Shown here: one piece after another, positions 16,801 to 25,415 of the stretch
Layout: each line of letters starts with the position of its first letter
Position numbering within the stretch: position 1 is the first letter of the stretch
Assembly: GCA_040403315.1 (NCBI GenBank)
Contig: JBBAKX010000001.1
Location: 806,001-870,000, forward strand
From: CAMCXT01 sp040403315
GTDB taxonomy: Bacteria; Bacteroidota; Bacteroidia; M30B66
Length of the DNA stretch: 64,000 bases
Reading direction: 5' to 3'
Notes under the pieces: generated by a model
The model's database searches: none
What the model was told of the DNA's origin: nothing
Seen by the model: the letters and a program-made list of their open reading frames with translations, nothing else
Position numbers and translations under genes: made by a program

Positions 16801-17451
16801 ATGATGGAATACAATTCTCAGCGACCAAAGCTGATCATTTCTGAATACGGTCGCCATATTCAAAAGATGGTCGATAACGCTTGTGCGATCGAAGACCGTG
16901 AACAAAGAAACCAAGCTGCGCGAGCGATCATCGTAGTAATGGGGCAACTTAATCCACATCTTCGCGATCAAAGTGACTTCAGACACAAATTGTGGGATCA
17001 CTTGTTTATTATGTCGGATTTTCGGCTAGATGTAGATTCTCCGTATCCAATTCCTTCAAGAGAAAGTTTGGCCACCAAGCCATCCCGACTTCAGTATCCA
17101 AGCAACTTAATTCGCTACAAGCATTACGGTAAAATTGTAGAGAATTTGATCGATAATGCCCGAAAAATAGAAGATCCTTCCCTTAAAGAATCAATGGTTA
17201 GTGCCATAGCACACCATTTGAAGAAATCTTATTTGGCATGGAATCGCGATTCTGTGGCTGATGATATTATTTTTAAAGATCTGAAAGATTTGTCTGCTGG
17301 ATCACTTCAAATGCCCGATGGAACTCAGCTAGGAGCCGCGACAGAAGTGCTAACTGCGAATTATTCACAAAGTCCGGGTAAGAAGTTTAATCGCAATAAG
17401 CAAAAACAGAAATCATTCAAGCGTAAATTCGGCAGCAGTAATAGCTACTGA
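16801..17451 (+). CDS. DUF4290 family protein
   Basis: A 216-residue soluble protein whose N-terminal region (PKLIISEYGRHIQKMVDNAC, then NQAARAIIVVMGQLNPHLRD and KLWDHLFIMSDF) is typical of DUF4290, a family known essentially from Bacteroidota with no assigned function. The protein is mostly helical by appearance and ends in a basic tail (KFNRNKQKQKSFKRKFG) that could bind nucleic acid or membranes; this is inference. It ends only 5 bp before murA, so the two are co-transcribed. Two adjacent ATG codons make the exact start uncertain by one residue. Confidence 0.9.
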   Translation: MMEYNSQRPKLIISEYGRHIQKMVDNACAIEDREQRNQAARAIIVVMGQLNPHLRDQSDFRHKLWDHLFIMSDFRLDVDSPYPIPSRESLATKPSRLQYPSNLIRYKHYGKIVENLIDNARKIEDPSLKESMVSAIAHHLKKSYLAWNRDSVADDIIFKDLKDLSAGSLQMPDGTQLGAATEVLTANYSQSPGKKFNRNKQKQKSFKRKFGSSNSY

Positions 17452-17456
17452 ACCGT

Positions 17457-18761
17457 ATGAACAGATTCGAAATAACTGGAGGCAAGCGCCTGTCCGGTGA
17501 ACTTATTCCGCAGGGCGCGAAGAATGAAGCCCTCCAAATTCTCTGTGCTGTACTTCTAACACCGGAGCGCTGTGAAATTCATAATGTTCCAGACATTGTG
17601 GATGTCAACAAATTGATTGACCTGCTTCAAGCACTCGGGGTTAAAGTCGAGAAAATAGGAAATGGATCCTGGGCATTCCAAGCCGACAATGTGAATGTCG
17701 ATTTCATGATTTCGGAAGATTTCAAAAAACGTGGAGCTGCATTGCGAGGTTCGGTGATGATTGTTGGTCCATTGCTCGCAAGATTCGGACGTGGCTACAT
17801 CCCGAAACCAGGAGGAGATAAAATTGGCCGCCGCCGATTAGATACCCATTTTATTGGCTTTCAAAATCTTGGCGCTGAATTCGATTTCGATAGTGTAGAT
17901 AATTTCTACAAAGTAGAAGCGAAAGAATTACGCGGTGCTTCTATGTTGCTTGATGAGGCCTCTGTTACAGGAACAGCCAACATCATCATGGCAGCAGTGC
18001 TTGCCAAAGGTATTACCACCATTTATAATGCTGCTTGTGAACCCTACATTCAACAGCTTTGTAAAATGCTTAATAGCATGGGTGCTAATATTAGCGGTGT
18101 TGGATCAAACCTAATTAGTATTGAAGGTGTTCGTGAACTTGGTGGTTGTTCCCACCGAATGCTACCGGATATGATCGAAATAGGCTCCTTCATCGGCCTA
18201 GCCGCAATGACACAATCTAACATTCGAATTAAAGATACCGGTTATGACCATTTAGGAATGATTCCAGATGTGTTTCGACGGTTAGGAATAGAAGTTCTTC
18301 GTGATGGTGATGATATAGTTATCCCTGAACAGGAAAGCTACACCATTAACAAATATATTGACGGATCTATTTTAACTGTTGCAGACGCACCTTGGCCAGG
18401 ATTTACGCCTGATTTGTTGAGCATTATGTTAGTGGTTGCAACGCAAGCCAACGGTTCGGTGCTTATTCACCAAAAAATGTTCGAGAGCCGATTGTTTTTC
18501 GTAGATAAGCTCATAGATATGGGGGCTCAAATCATACTTTGCGATCCTCACCGCGCAACCATTATCGGTATCAATCGTCGATATAAACTTCGTGGAATAA
18601 AAATGACTTCTCCAGATATTCGCGCTGGTGTTTCATTATTGATTGCTGCTTTATCAGCAGATGGTACATCAGTTATTGACAACATCGAGCAAATCGATCG
18701 TGGTTATCAAAATATTGACACTAGACTTCGCGCAATCGGAGCCGATATTAAGCGTCTTTGA
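17457..18761 (+). CDS. murA: UDP-N-acetylglucosamine 1-carboxyvinyltransferase (Asp variant of the catalytic loop)
   Basis: MurA catalyses the first committed step of peptidoglycan synthesis, adding enolpyruvate from PEP to UDP-GlcNAc. The 434-residue product has the substrate-binding pair K22-N23 (GAKNEAL), the loop ARFGRGYIPKPGGDKIG, and the DAPWPGFTPD segment that carries the general base. The residue equivalent to E. coli Cys115 (normally PGGCxIG) is Asp121, encoded by GAT at 17817-17819. Asp at this position is known in other bacteria to keep activity and prevent covalent inactivation by fosfomycin. It follows DUF4290 by 5 bp and is followed by a membrane-protein gene after 16 bp. Confidence 0.96.
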   Translation: MNRFEITGGKRLSGELIPQGAKNEALQILCAVLLTPERCEIHNVPDIVDVNKLIDLLQALGVKVEKIGNGSWAFQADNVNVDFMISEDFKKRGAALRGSVMIVGPLLARFGRGYIPKPGGDKIGRRRLDTHFIGFQNLGAEFDFDSVDNFYKVEAKELRGASMLLDEASVTGTANIIMAAVLAKGITTIYNAACEPYIQQLCKMLNSMGANISGVGSNLISIEGVRELGGCSHRMLPDMIEIGSFIGLAAMTQSNIRIKDTGYDHLGMIPDVFRRLGIEVLRDGDDIVIPEQESYTINKYIDGSILTVADAPWPGFTPDLLSIMLVVATQANGSVLIHQKMFESRLFFVDKLIDMGAQIILCDPHRATIIGINRRYKLRGIKMTSPDIRAGVSLLIAALSADGTSVIDNIEQIDRGYQNIDTRLRAIGADIKRL

Positions 18762-18777
18762 TTTTTAAACCAACAGC

Positions 18778-20535
18778 ATGAATTGGAAGAATTGGATCAC
18801 TTTTCCGAGGTTTCTGCTGTTGGTTTTGTTTATTGCCCAATGGCATATTCTGGCTGTTCGGCTCGACGGCGAAAGTTGGAAGGATGTAATTTCAACTGGA
18901 GGAGATGCCCATGGATACTATATGTATCTGCCCAATACTTTCATCAAGAATGATTACCCATATTCTCCTTCGAAAGTTAATCAGCCCGATTCTGGTTATG
19001 TAACGGTAAATCGATATTTCATCGGTACAGCAGTGGCTCAGCTGCCCTTTTTTCTTGCGAGCGACTTGTTGGTTCAACAGTTTCGTTTTGAAGAAAGAAC
19101 AGGTTATTCCTCCTGGTATATTGCTGCTATTAGTATTTCAGGGCTCTTTTACTTAGCGATTGGATTGATTTCATTGAACAAACTAATGCTCCGATTTGGC
19201 TTTAAAGAGCATATCAGTGTTGCAGTATTGTTTACTTTATTTTTCGCAACTAATCTTTACTATTATGCTTTGCAAGAACCTGGAATGTCGCATGTGTATT
19301 CCTTCGGATTCATCTCTTGGTTTTTGTTGGTTCTGCATCAGCAGGTAGAAATATTCAAAGCGAAACGCCTCATTCTGTTGGTGTTTTTACTAAGTTTAAT
19401 CGCATTCATTCGTCCAGTAAATGCCTTGTTTCTTTTGGCTGTAATTCCGTTTGCTGGTTCAATTGAAATGCTGAACGGTATAATAGGAAAGTTCATTCAC
19501 CATTGGAAAGTGATGTTGTTTTCATTGGTTATTCCGGCAGTATTTATCACAGTGCAATCGCTTTTTTATTTTGCACAAACTCACCAGTGGTGGATTTATA
19601 GTTATGGCGATGAAGGGTTTGATTTTCTAAATCCTCAATGGGGCAATCTGCTCTTTTCATTTCGCAAAGGTTGGCTCATTTATACACCAGTTTTGGTTTT
19701 ATTGGTTCCCGCAATCTTTTGTTTTTATAAACAGTTTGGGCGATTTTCTGCAGCTTCAATAAGCTTCATTTTTATCCTCTTTATTTATGTTACTGCTTCC
19801 TGGTGGTGTTGGTGGTATGGAGGCAGTTTTGGATCAAGACCATTTGTTGATTTAATGCCATTTTGTGTATTGCCCATTGCTTCCTTGTATAAAAATATAT
19901 CGAGTATTCCTTGGCAGAAGTACTTAGTAACTTCATTTGTTGGGCTTTGTACTTTTTTAAACCTCTTTCAAATTTGGCAATACGTTCATTCTATTCTGCC
20001 GTATGATGAAATGGATTTCATAAAATACGAAAAACTATTCCTGCAAAATGATAAGGATTTTATTTATCTGTTTGAAAAAGATGAAGTTTGGATCAGAGAG
20101 AATTTCCCGCATCCAGAACCAATATGGACATCTCCTCAATTACTGAATAAGCAAGCTGGTGCTTCGCAGAATGTATTTCTTGGAAAAGATAGTTTGATCG
20201 AATTGATCGATATTTCAGTTCCTCCAGAAATTTTTGTCCAAGGCGAAATTCGGATGATGAAAATTAATTTTCAAGTGCGCATGTCGGAACTTCACCCAAA
20301 AGCAGCACTCATTTCTGAACTTGGTTCTTGCGATTATCCTGTATTTTGGAATAAGAAATTGCTCATTGCTAAAGTTGAACATGCAAATTGTTGGGAAACA
20401 GCATCATTGTTATTCCCAATTTGTGAATTTCCCGGATTGTTTCCCGAGATAAATCTTTCAATGTTTCAGCCAAAAAATGCAACAATTGAAATTAGAAACC
20501 TTAAGATTGAATTTCTACGAAACAAGGAAAGTTAA
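18778..20535 (+). CDS. Multi-pass membrane protein, possible GT-C type glycosyltransferase
   Basis: A 585-residue integral membrane protein with about 10-12 hydrophobic segments between residues 5 and 420, and a soluble C-terminal part of about 150 residues. The first large loop contains acidic and aromatic residues (STGGDAHGYYMYLPNTF). That pattern, with a long first periplasmic loop and many membrane segments, is reminiscent of lipid-linked-sugar (GT-C) glycosyltransferases, but I see no decisive motif and keep the call open. Its position 16 bp after murA suggests co-transcription and a possible role in the envelope. Confidence 0.7.
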   Translation: MNWKNWITFPRFLLLVLFIAQWHILAVRLDGESWKDVISTGGDAHGYYMYLPNTFIKNDYPYSPSKVNQPDSGYVTVNRYFIGTAVAQLPFFLASDLLVQQFRFEERTGYSSWYIAAISISGLFYLAIGLISLNKLMLRFGFKEHISVAVLFTLFFATNLYYYALQEPGMSHVYSFGFISWFLLVLHQQVEIFKAKRLILLVFLLSLIAFIRPVNALFLLAVIPFAGSIEMLNGIIGKFIHHWKVMLFSLVIPAVFITVQSLFYFAQTHQWWIYSYGDEGFDFLNPQWGNLLFSFRKGWLIYTPVLVLLVPAIFCFYKQFGRFSAASISFIFILFIYVTASWWCWWYGGSFGSRPFVDLMPFCVLPIASLYKNISSIPWQKYLVTSFVGLCTFLNLFQIWQYVHSILPYDEMDFIKYEKLFLQNDKDFIYLFEKDEVWIRENFPHPEPIWTSPQLLNKQAGASQNVFLGKDSLIELIDISVPPEIFVQGEIRMMKINFQVRMSELHPKAALISELGSCDYPVFWNKKLLIAKVEHANCWETASLLFPICEFPGLFPEINLSMFQPKNATIEIRNLKIEFLRNKES

Positions 20536-20544
20536 GCTTGGCTT

Positions 20545-20552
20545 TATTTTTG
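20545..20552 (+). promoter_or_regulatory. -7 box upstream of the TlpA-like gene
   Basis: TATTTTTG fits TAnnTTTG and lies 28 bp before the ATG at 20581. No clear TTG stands at the -33 position. Confidence 0.5.
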
Positions 20553-20580
20553 TAAATTCGCATTTTCATAAAAACAATTC

Positions 20581-21132
20581 ATGAAATCAAATAAAATCTT
20601 CTGGTCGCTATTTCTGTTGGCATTTGTAACTGTCGGCAGCATGCTTGCAATTAATTACAAATCAAATGGTCCTAAGCCCGTTGTTGGATTGAACGTGGGC
20701 AATCAGGCGCCTGATTTAGCATTCAAAACACCTGCAGGAAAAGAAATTAAGTTATCTTCTCTTCGTGGTCAGGTTGTTTTATTAGACTTTTGGGCATCTT
20801 GGTGTGGTCCGTGTCGCATGGAAAATCCAAATGTGGTAAAGGCTTACAACAAGTACAACAAGATGAAATTCAAATCAGGCAAAGGCTTTACAATTTATAA
20901 TGTATCGCTTGATATGAAGAAAGAAGCTTGGGAAAAAGCTATCCAAAAAGATGGTCTAGTTTGGGAAAACCATGTAAGCGATTTGATGGGTTGGAGTTCT
21001 CAAGCAGCCGCTATTTATGGAGTAAGTTCGATCCCTATGAACTACCTTATCGATGGCAAAGGAATTATCCTCGCAAAAAATCTTCGCGGAGCTTCACTTG
21101 ACGCAGAGCTCGACAAGCAACTCGGAAACTAA
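20581..21132 (+). CDS. TlpA-family thioredoxin-like protein, membrane-anchored
   Basis: A 183-residue redoxin with a single hydrophobic N-terminal anchor (IFWSLFLLAFVTVGSMLAIN) that puts the domain in the periplasm. The domain has the active-site CGPC (Cys75 and Cys78 in WASWCGPCRM) and the cis-proline region SSIPMNYLIDGKGII, giving a TlpA/ResA-like disulfide reductase or thioredoxin. Such proteins act in cytochrome c maturation or oxidative protein repair, and the substrate here is unknown. A strong terminator follows directly, so it is probably a single-gene unit. Confidence 0.92.
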   Translation: MKSNKIFWSLFLLAFVTVGSMLAINYKSNGPKPVVGLNVGNQAPDLAFKTPAGKEIKLSSLRGQVVLLDFWASWCGPCRMENPNVVKAYNKYNKMKFKSGKGFTIYNVSLDMKKEAWEKAIQKDGLVWENHVSDLMGWSSQAAAIYGVSSIPMNYLIDGKGIILAKNLRGASLDAELDKQLGN

Positions 21133-21148
21133 GTTGCTTTAAATTATT

Positions 21149-21185
21149 GAAAGCAGGCTTTCTTCAACAGATTGCCTGCTTTTTT
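21149..21185 (+). terminator. Rho-independent terminator after the TlpA-like gene
   Basis: The arms AAGCAGGC (21151-21158) and GCCTGCTT (21174-21181) pair perfectly over 8 bp and run into a tract of six T. The hairpin covers the earliest in-frame ATG of the next reading frame (21172), which argues that grpE starts further downstream. Confidence 0.87.
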
Positions 21186-21246
21186 CATGTCAGAATGTCG
21201 CAATCCTCTGCATGGCACTATGGTTGCAAATGCGGCGCGAAATCCA

Positions 21247-21879
21247 ATGAAAAACAGGATAAGAAAATTTTTTAGTCAAATGAACCCCGAAGAAAAAGCT
21301 ACGGAAATCAACAACTCGGAAGCAGAAGCGCAACCGGTGAATGAATCCGCTACAGATGAACAAATCGTTGCCGAAGGCCCGGTTATAAGTGAAGATCCAA
21401 TTAATCCTGATGCATTAAATGTTGAGGAGGCGAAGATTTCTGATTGGGAAGCCAAATACCACGATATTAACGATCGCTACTTGCGCTTGTATTCCGAATT
21501 CGACAATTACAGAAAACGCACCATCAAGGAACGCGCTGATTTAATTAAAACGGCAGGTTCTGACATTTTTGCTGCCATTCTGCCTGTGTTGGACGACTTT
21601 GAACGAGCATCAAAAGCTCTTGAAGCTTCAGGTGAATCAAATCCCGCACAAGCTGGTATGCTACTGATTTCTCAAAAATTGAAAGTGATTCTTATTGGTC
21701 GTGGTTTGGAAGAAATGAATGCAAAAGGGCAGGACTTTGATCCCGATCTCCATGAAGCCATCACACAAATTCCTGCTCCCGACGAAAGTCAAAAGGGAAA
21801 GGTCATCGAAGAACTTGAAAGGGGCTTTTCGTTAAATGGCAAAGTAATTCGCTTTGCTAAAGTTGTTGTTGGAAGCTGA
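21247..21879 (+). CDS. grpE: GrpE nucleotide exchange factor
   Basis: GrpE releases ADP from DnaK. The C-terminal two-thirds carry the family pattern YLRLYSEFDNYRKRTIKERA, AAILPVLDDFERA and the terminal FSLNGKVIRFAKVVVGS. The N-terminal ~60 residues are acidic and variable. I start at the ATG at 21247 (MKNRIRKFFSQMN, 210 residues); the ATG at 21280 (MNPEEKATE) is equally possible. The frame is open back to 21172, but that lies in the preceding terminator. The gene is 10 bp upstream of dnaJ. dnaK is not in this window. Confidence 0.94.
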   Translation: MKNRIRKFFSQMNPEEKATEINNSEAEAQPVNESATDEQIVAEGPVISEDPINPDALNVEEAKISDWEAKYHDINDRYLRLYSEFDNYRKRTIKERADLIKTAGSDIFAAILPVLDDFERASKALEASGESNPAQAGMLLISQKLKVILIGRGLEEMNAKGQDFDPDLHEAITQIPAPDESQKGKVIEELERGFSLNGKVIRFAKVVVGS

Positions 21880-21889
21880 TAATCAAAAA

Positions 21890-23035
21890 ATGGCAAAAAG
21901 AGATTATTATGAAGTTCTCGGTGTTTCTAAGAACGCTGATGAGCAAGAATTGAAAAAGGCTTACCGCAAGATGGCGGTGAAGTATCATCCAGATAAAAAT
22001 CCAGGTGATAAGGCCGCAGAAGATAGCTTCAAAGAAGCAGCTGAAGCCTATGAAGTACTTAGCAATGCTGACAAACGAGCACGATATGATCGTTTTGGGC
22101 ACCAGGGTAGTGGTGGAGCATCTTCCGGAGGCGGTGGATATGGCGGTGGAATGAACATGGAGGATATCTTCAGTCAATTCGGCGACATCTTTGGTCAAGG
22201 AGGTTTCGGCGGATTTGGACAACAGAGCCAAGGCCGCAGAGTGAACCGCGGAAGCAATCTCCGGATCAAAGTGAAACTCACACTTGAAGAAATCGCAACT
22301 GGAGTTGAAAAGAAAATCAAGGTAAACAAATTCGTTGGCTGCAGAACCTGCTCTGGAACGGGCGCCGATAAAGGCTCTTCGTTTTCTACATGCTCTACGT
22401 GCAATGGTGCTGGACGCGTTCATCGAATCACGAATACAATTTTAGGACAGATGCAAACTGCTGCAACTTGTCCTGCTTGCGATGGCGAAGGAAAAATCAT
22501 AGCCAGTAAGTGTAAAGCTTGCAGTGGCGACGGAATTACCCGCGAAGAAGATCTCATTTCATTGCAAATCCCTGCAGGAGTTGGAGAAGGCATGCAACTT
22601 AATGTTGCAGGTAAAGGAAATGCAGCTCCTCGAAGTGGCATACCTGGCGATTTATTGGTAAGTATTGAAGAGGTTGAACATGCAGACCTAAAACGTGACG
22701 GTAACAATCTTTACTACAACTGTTACATCAATTTTGCAGATGCTGCCATCGGTACATCAATCGAGATTCCAACACTGGAAGGAAAAGCGAAGTTTAAAAT
22801 TGATCCAGGTACGCAATCGGGAAAGGTTTACCGTTTACGTGGCAAAGGTTTGCCTGAAGTAAATAGTTACCAAAGAGGAGATTTGATGGTTGATGTAAAT
22901 GTTTGGACGCCTCAAACCCTTACCACAGAAGAGAAAACCATCTTAGAAAAATTGCGTGAATCGGACAATTTCCAACCTCAACCCGGGAAAAAGGAAAAGT
23001 CATTCTTTGACCGCGTAAAAGAATACTTTCACTAA
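21890..23035 (+). CDS. dnaJ: DnaJ (Hsp40) co-chaperone
   Basis: DnaJ delivers unfolded clients to DnaK and stimulates its ATPase. From the ATG at 21890 the 381-residue protein has a J domain (residues 4-68) with the HPD tripeptide (KYHPDKNPG), a Gly/Phe-rich linker, four CxxCxGxG zinc repeats (CRTCSGTG, CSTCNGAG, CPACDGEG, CKACSGDG) and a complete C-terminal substrate-binding domain. It is a full class I (type A) DnaJ. It forms an operon with grpE and is followed by a hairpin. Confidence 0.97.
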   Translation: MAKRDYYEVLGVSKNADEQELKKAYRKMAVKYHPDKNPGDKAAEDSFKEAAEAYEVLSNADKRARYDRFGHQGSGGASSGGGGYGGGMNMEDIFSQFGDIFGQGGFGGFGQQSQGRRVNRGSNLRIKVKLTLEEIATGVEKKIKVNKFVGCRTCSGTGADKGSSFSTCSTCNGAGRVHRITNTILGQMQTAATCPACDGEGKIIASKCKACSGDGITREEDLISLQIPAGVGEGMQLNVAGKGNAAPRSGIPGDLLVSIEEVEHADLKRDGNNLYYNCYINFADAAIGTSIEIPTLEGKAKFKIDPGTQSGKVYRLRGKGLPEVNSYQRGDLMVDVNVWTPQTLTTEEKTILEKLRESDNFQPQPGKKEKSFFDRVKEYFH

Positions 23036-23054
23036 GACTAATCCTATATTTGAA

Positions 23055-23099
23055 GCCTGTCTGGAGCCTGTTGGCAGATTTCCCGACAGGCCTTTCTAT
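23055..23099 (+). terminator. Hairpin terminator after dnaJ
   Basis: GCCTGTC (23055-23061) pairs with GACAGGC (23085-23091) across a 23-base loop, followed by CTTTCTATTT. The T-tract is interrupted, so it is a moderate terminator at best. Confidence 0.55.
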
Positions 23100-23128
23100 T
23101 TCTGAACTATTCAACGCAAATTTACGCT

Positions 23129-24055
23129 ATGAGCGTTCCTATTTTTGAAGCCCGGGACATCAGAAAAGTCTACGGCAATTATGTTGCTCTCAACAACGTT
23201 AGAATAAAAGTTGAGAAAGGGAGCATCTTTGGGCTTCTGGGTCCCAATGGTGCAGGTAAAACCTCACTTATTCGGATCATAAATCAGATCACTGCTCCAG
23301 ATCAAGGCGAAGTCTTTTTTAATGGAGAGCCACTCAAGCCCGAACATGTTAGCCGAATAGGTTACCTTCCAGAAGAACGAGGACTTTACCGTAAAATGCA
23401 AGTAGGTGAGCAATGTATGTATTTAGCTCAACTGAAAGGACTTGACAATAAAACTGCAAAGCTGAAACTTCGAAATTGGTTCGAAAAATTCGAAATTCAA
23501 GGTTGGTGGAACAAAAAAGTTGAGGAGCTATCAAAAGGGATGGCGCAGAAAGTACAGTTTATTGTTACTGTTCTGCATGAACCTGAATTGCTCATTTTTG
23601 ATGAACCTTTCACAGGTTTCGACCCCGTAAATGCTAATCTCATTCGCGATGAAATTCTCGAATTAAGTAGAAATGGTTCTACGATCATCTTTTCAACCCA
23701 CCGAATGGAAACCGTTGAAGAACTTTGCGATAGCATAGCCTTGATTAATAAAAGCCAGAAAATTCTCGACGGCAAAGTCGCAGATATAAAACGACAATTC
23801 CGCACGAATACTTATAAAATGGAATTCAACGGAAATATGTTGGCATTCACCAATGCACTTTGGGCTGGAGCAGAATTGTTAGAACGAAAGCAAATCGATA
23901 ACCATTGCACAGTAACACTCCGACTTGCTGGAAACAACACGGTGAACAATCTGTTTGCAGCTATAATGCCTATCTGCGAAATCATTTCCTTTAATGAAGT
24001 GATTCCATCCATGAGCGACATTTTTATTAGAACAGTTCAACCAGACATTCAATAA
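23129..24055 (+). CDS. ABC transporter ATP-binding protein (NatA-like)
   Basis: A 308-residue ATPase subunit with Walker A GPNGAGKT (residues 38-45), the signature LSKGMAQK, Walker B LLIFDEPFTGFDP and the switch histidine region IIFSTHRMETVEELC. The C-terminal ~80 residues are an extension typical of ABC-2 export ATPases such as NatA. It lies 2 bp upstream of a matching permease gene, and together they should form an exporter. Sodium export is the reaction of the best-known relative, but the substrate here is not shown by the sequence. Confidence 0.92.
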   Translation: MSVPIFEARDIRKVYGNYVALNNVRIKVEKGSIFGLLGPNGAGKTSLIRIINQITAPDQGEVFFNGEPLKPEHVSRIGYLPEERGLYRKMQVGEQCMYLAQLKGLDNKTAKLKLRNWFEKFEIQGWWNKKVEELSKGMAQKVQFIVTVLHEPELLIFDEPFTGFDPVNANLIRDEILELSRNGSTIIFSTHRMETVEELCDSIALINKSQKILDGKVADIKRQFRTNTYKMEFNGNMLAFTNALWAGAELLERKQIDNHCTVTLRLAGNNTVNNLFAAIMPICEIISFNEVIPSMSDIFIRTVQPDIQ

Positions 24056-24057
24056 CC

Positions 24058-25380
24058 ATGGGCAAAGTAGGACTTATTATTAGAAGAGAATACCTCACCC
24101 GTGTAAGGAAAAAATCATTCCTTTTGATGACCATTCTTGGTCCATTGATCATGGGTGCGATCATGGTTGTTCCAGTTTGGATGGCTTCTGTAAATGTTTC
24201 AGTAAAAAAAGTACTTGTGCTCGATGAAGCTGGATTTATTGAAGGCTTGCTTCAAGAAAACGACGATGTAAAGTTCTTTTACACCCGAACACCATTGAAA
24301 AAATCTTTGGCAACACTCGACGCCGATGGATACTTTGCGCTGGTTCATGTTCCAAGGTTTCAAGAGAATGATATCAACCATCTACAGCGTCAAATCAAAT
24401 TGTATTCAGCCAAACAAGTTTCTCTGAGTATGAAACTTTTTGTGCGGAATCAAATTGAAAAGCAAATTGAAAGACTGAAGCTTCAATCTCAAGGTGTTGA
24501 TCAGGATTTGGTCGATAATGTGAAGAAGACTGTAAATGTTCCATTGGAAATTATTCCACTTGAAGGTGAAAAAGGTTCAGGTGTTGAAATGAATACCGCT
24601 CTCGGAATGATTGGAGGCGTGCTAATTTATCTATTCATTTTCCTTTTCGGAGCCCAAGTAATGCGCGGGGTAATTGAAGAAAAAACCAACAGAATTGTTG
24701 AAGTAATTATTTCATCGGTAAAGCCTTTTCAGTTGATGATGGGAAAAATTCTCGGAATCGCTTTGGTGGGTCTTACACAATTCCTTCTTTGGGTGATACT
24801 TACAGGCACTATTTACACTGTTTTCATGGGAACCGTTGTAAAAGAGAAACTCAGTGCCGACAAGATGGAAGCGCTCATGAAGCAGAGTCCCGATGGAACT
24901 GCAGTTGCCGACTATGACGAATTGAAGCAAACACAGCAAATGGTAAACGAAGTGAGTCGAATCAACTGGGGACTAATGATTCCATGTTTCATCTTTTACT
25001 TCCTCGGTGGCTATTTACTTTATGGTGCAATGTTCGCTGCGATTGGCGGTGCTGTAGACAGTGAAGCCGATACCCAACAGTTTATGCTGCCCGTTTCAGC
25101 ACCATTAATTTTTTCCTTTGTGATGGCGCAAACAGTTCTCAACGATCCCAATGGAAGCCTTGCCGTTTGGCTGTCGATCATTCCTTTCACATCGCCAATA
25201 ATCATGATGGTGCGACTGCCTTTTGGTGTTCATTATTCTGAAGTGCTTTTGTCGATGGGCATGTTAATTCTTGGATTTATTTTCACCACGTGGGCAGCCG
25301 CAAAGATTTATCGAACCGGAATCCTGATGTATGGAAAACGGCCAACTTGGAGAGAAATGCTCCGTTGGCTGCGTTACTAA
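24058..25380 (+). CDS. ABC-2 type transporter permease (NatB-like)
   Basis: A 440-residue permease. It has an N-terminal membrane segment (MTILGPLIMGAIMVVPVWM), a large soluble domain of about 150 residues, then five or six membrane segments. The conserved ABC-2 stretch GVIEEKTNRIVEVIISSVKP marks the NatB/YhaP subgroup. It partners the upstream ATPase 2 bp away. Confidence 0.9.
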   Translation: MGKVGLIIRREYLTRVRKKSFLLMTILGPLIMGAIMVVPVWMASVNVSVKKVLVLDEAGFIEGLLQENDDVKFFYTRTPLKKSLATLDADGYFALVHVPRFQENDINHLQRQIKLYSAKQVSLSMKLFVRNQIEKQIERLKLQSQGVDQDLVDNVKKTVNVPLEIIPLEGEKGSGVEMNTALGMIGGVLIYLFIFLFGAQVMRGVIEEKTNRIVEVIISSVKPFQLMMGKILGIALVGLTQFLLWVILTGTIYTVFMGTVVKEKLSADKMEALMKQSPDGTAVADYDELKQTQQMVNEVSRINWGLMIPCFIFYFLGGYLLYGAMFAAIGGAVDSEADTQQFMLPVSAPLIFSFVMAQTVLNDPNGSLAVWLSIIPFTSPIIMMVRLPFGVHYSEVLLSMGMLILGFIFTTWAAAKIYRTGILMYGKRPTWREMLRWLRY

Positions 25381-25382
25381 AT

Positions 25383-25390
25383 TATATTTG
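25383..25390 (+). promoter_or_regulatory. Possible -7 box upstream of pheT
   Basis: TATATTTG matches TAnnTTTG and lies 25 bp before the ATG. A TTG stands 15 bp upstream, closer than the usual ~19 bp, so the promoter is tentative. pheT could instead be read through from the ABC genes. Confidence 0.4.
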
Positions 25391-25415
25391 AATACAATTT
25401 TTTACCCGATTTCAC

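Noticed and set aside
17817..17819. The MurA Asp codon as a sequencing error
   Set aside because: Changing GAT to a Cys codon (TGT/TGC) takes at least two base changes, and the surrounding loop is intact. A real variant is more likely.
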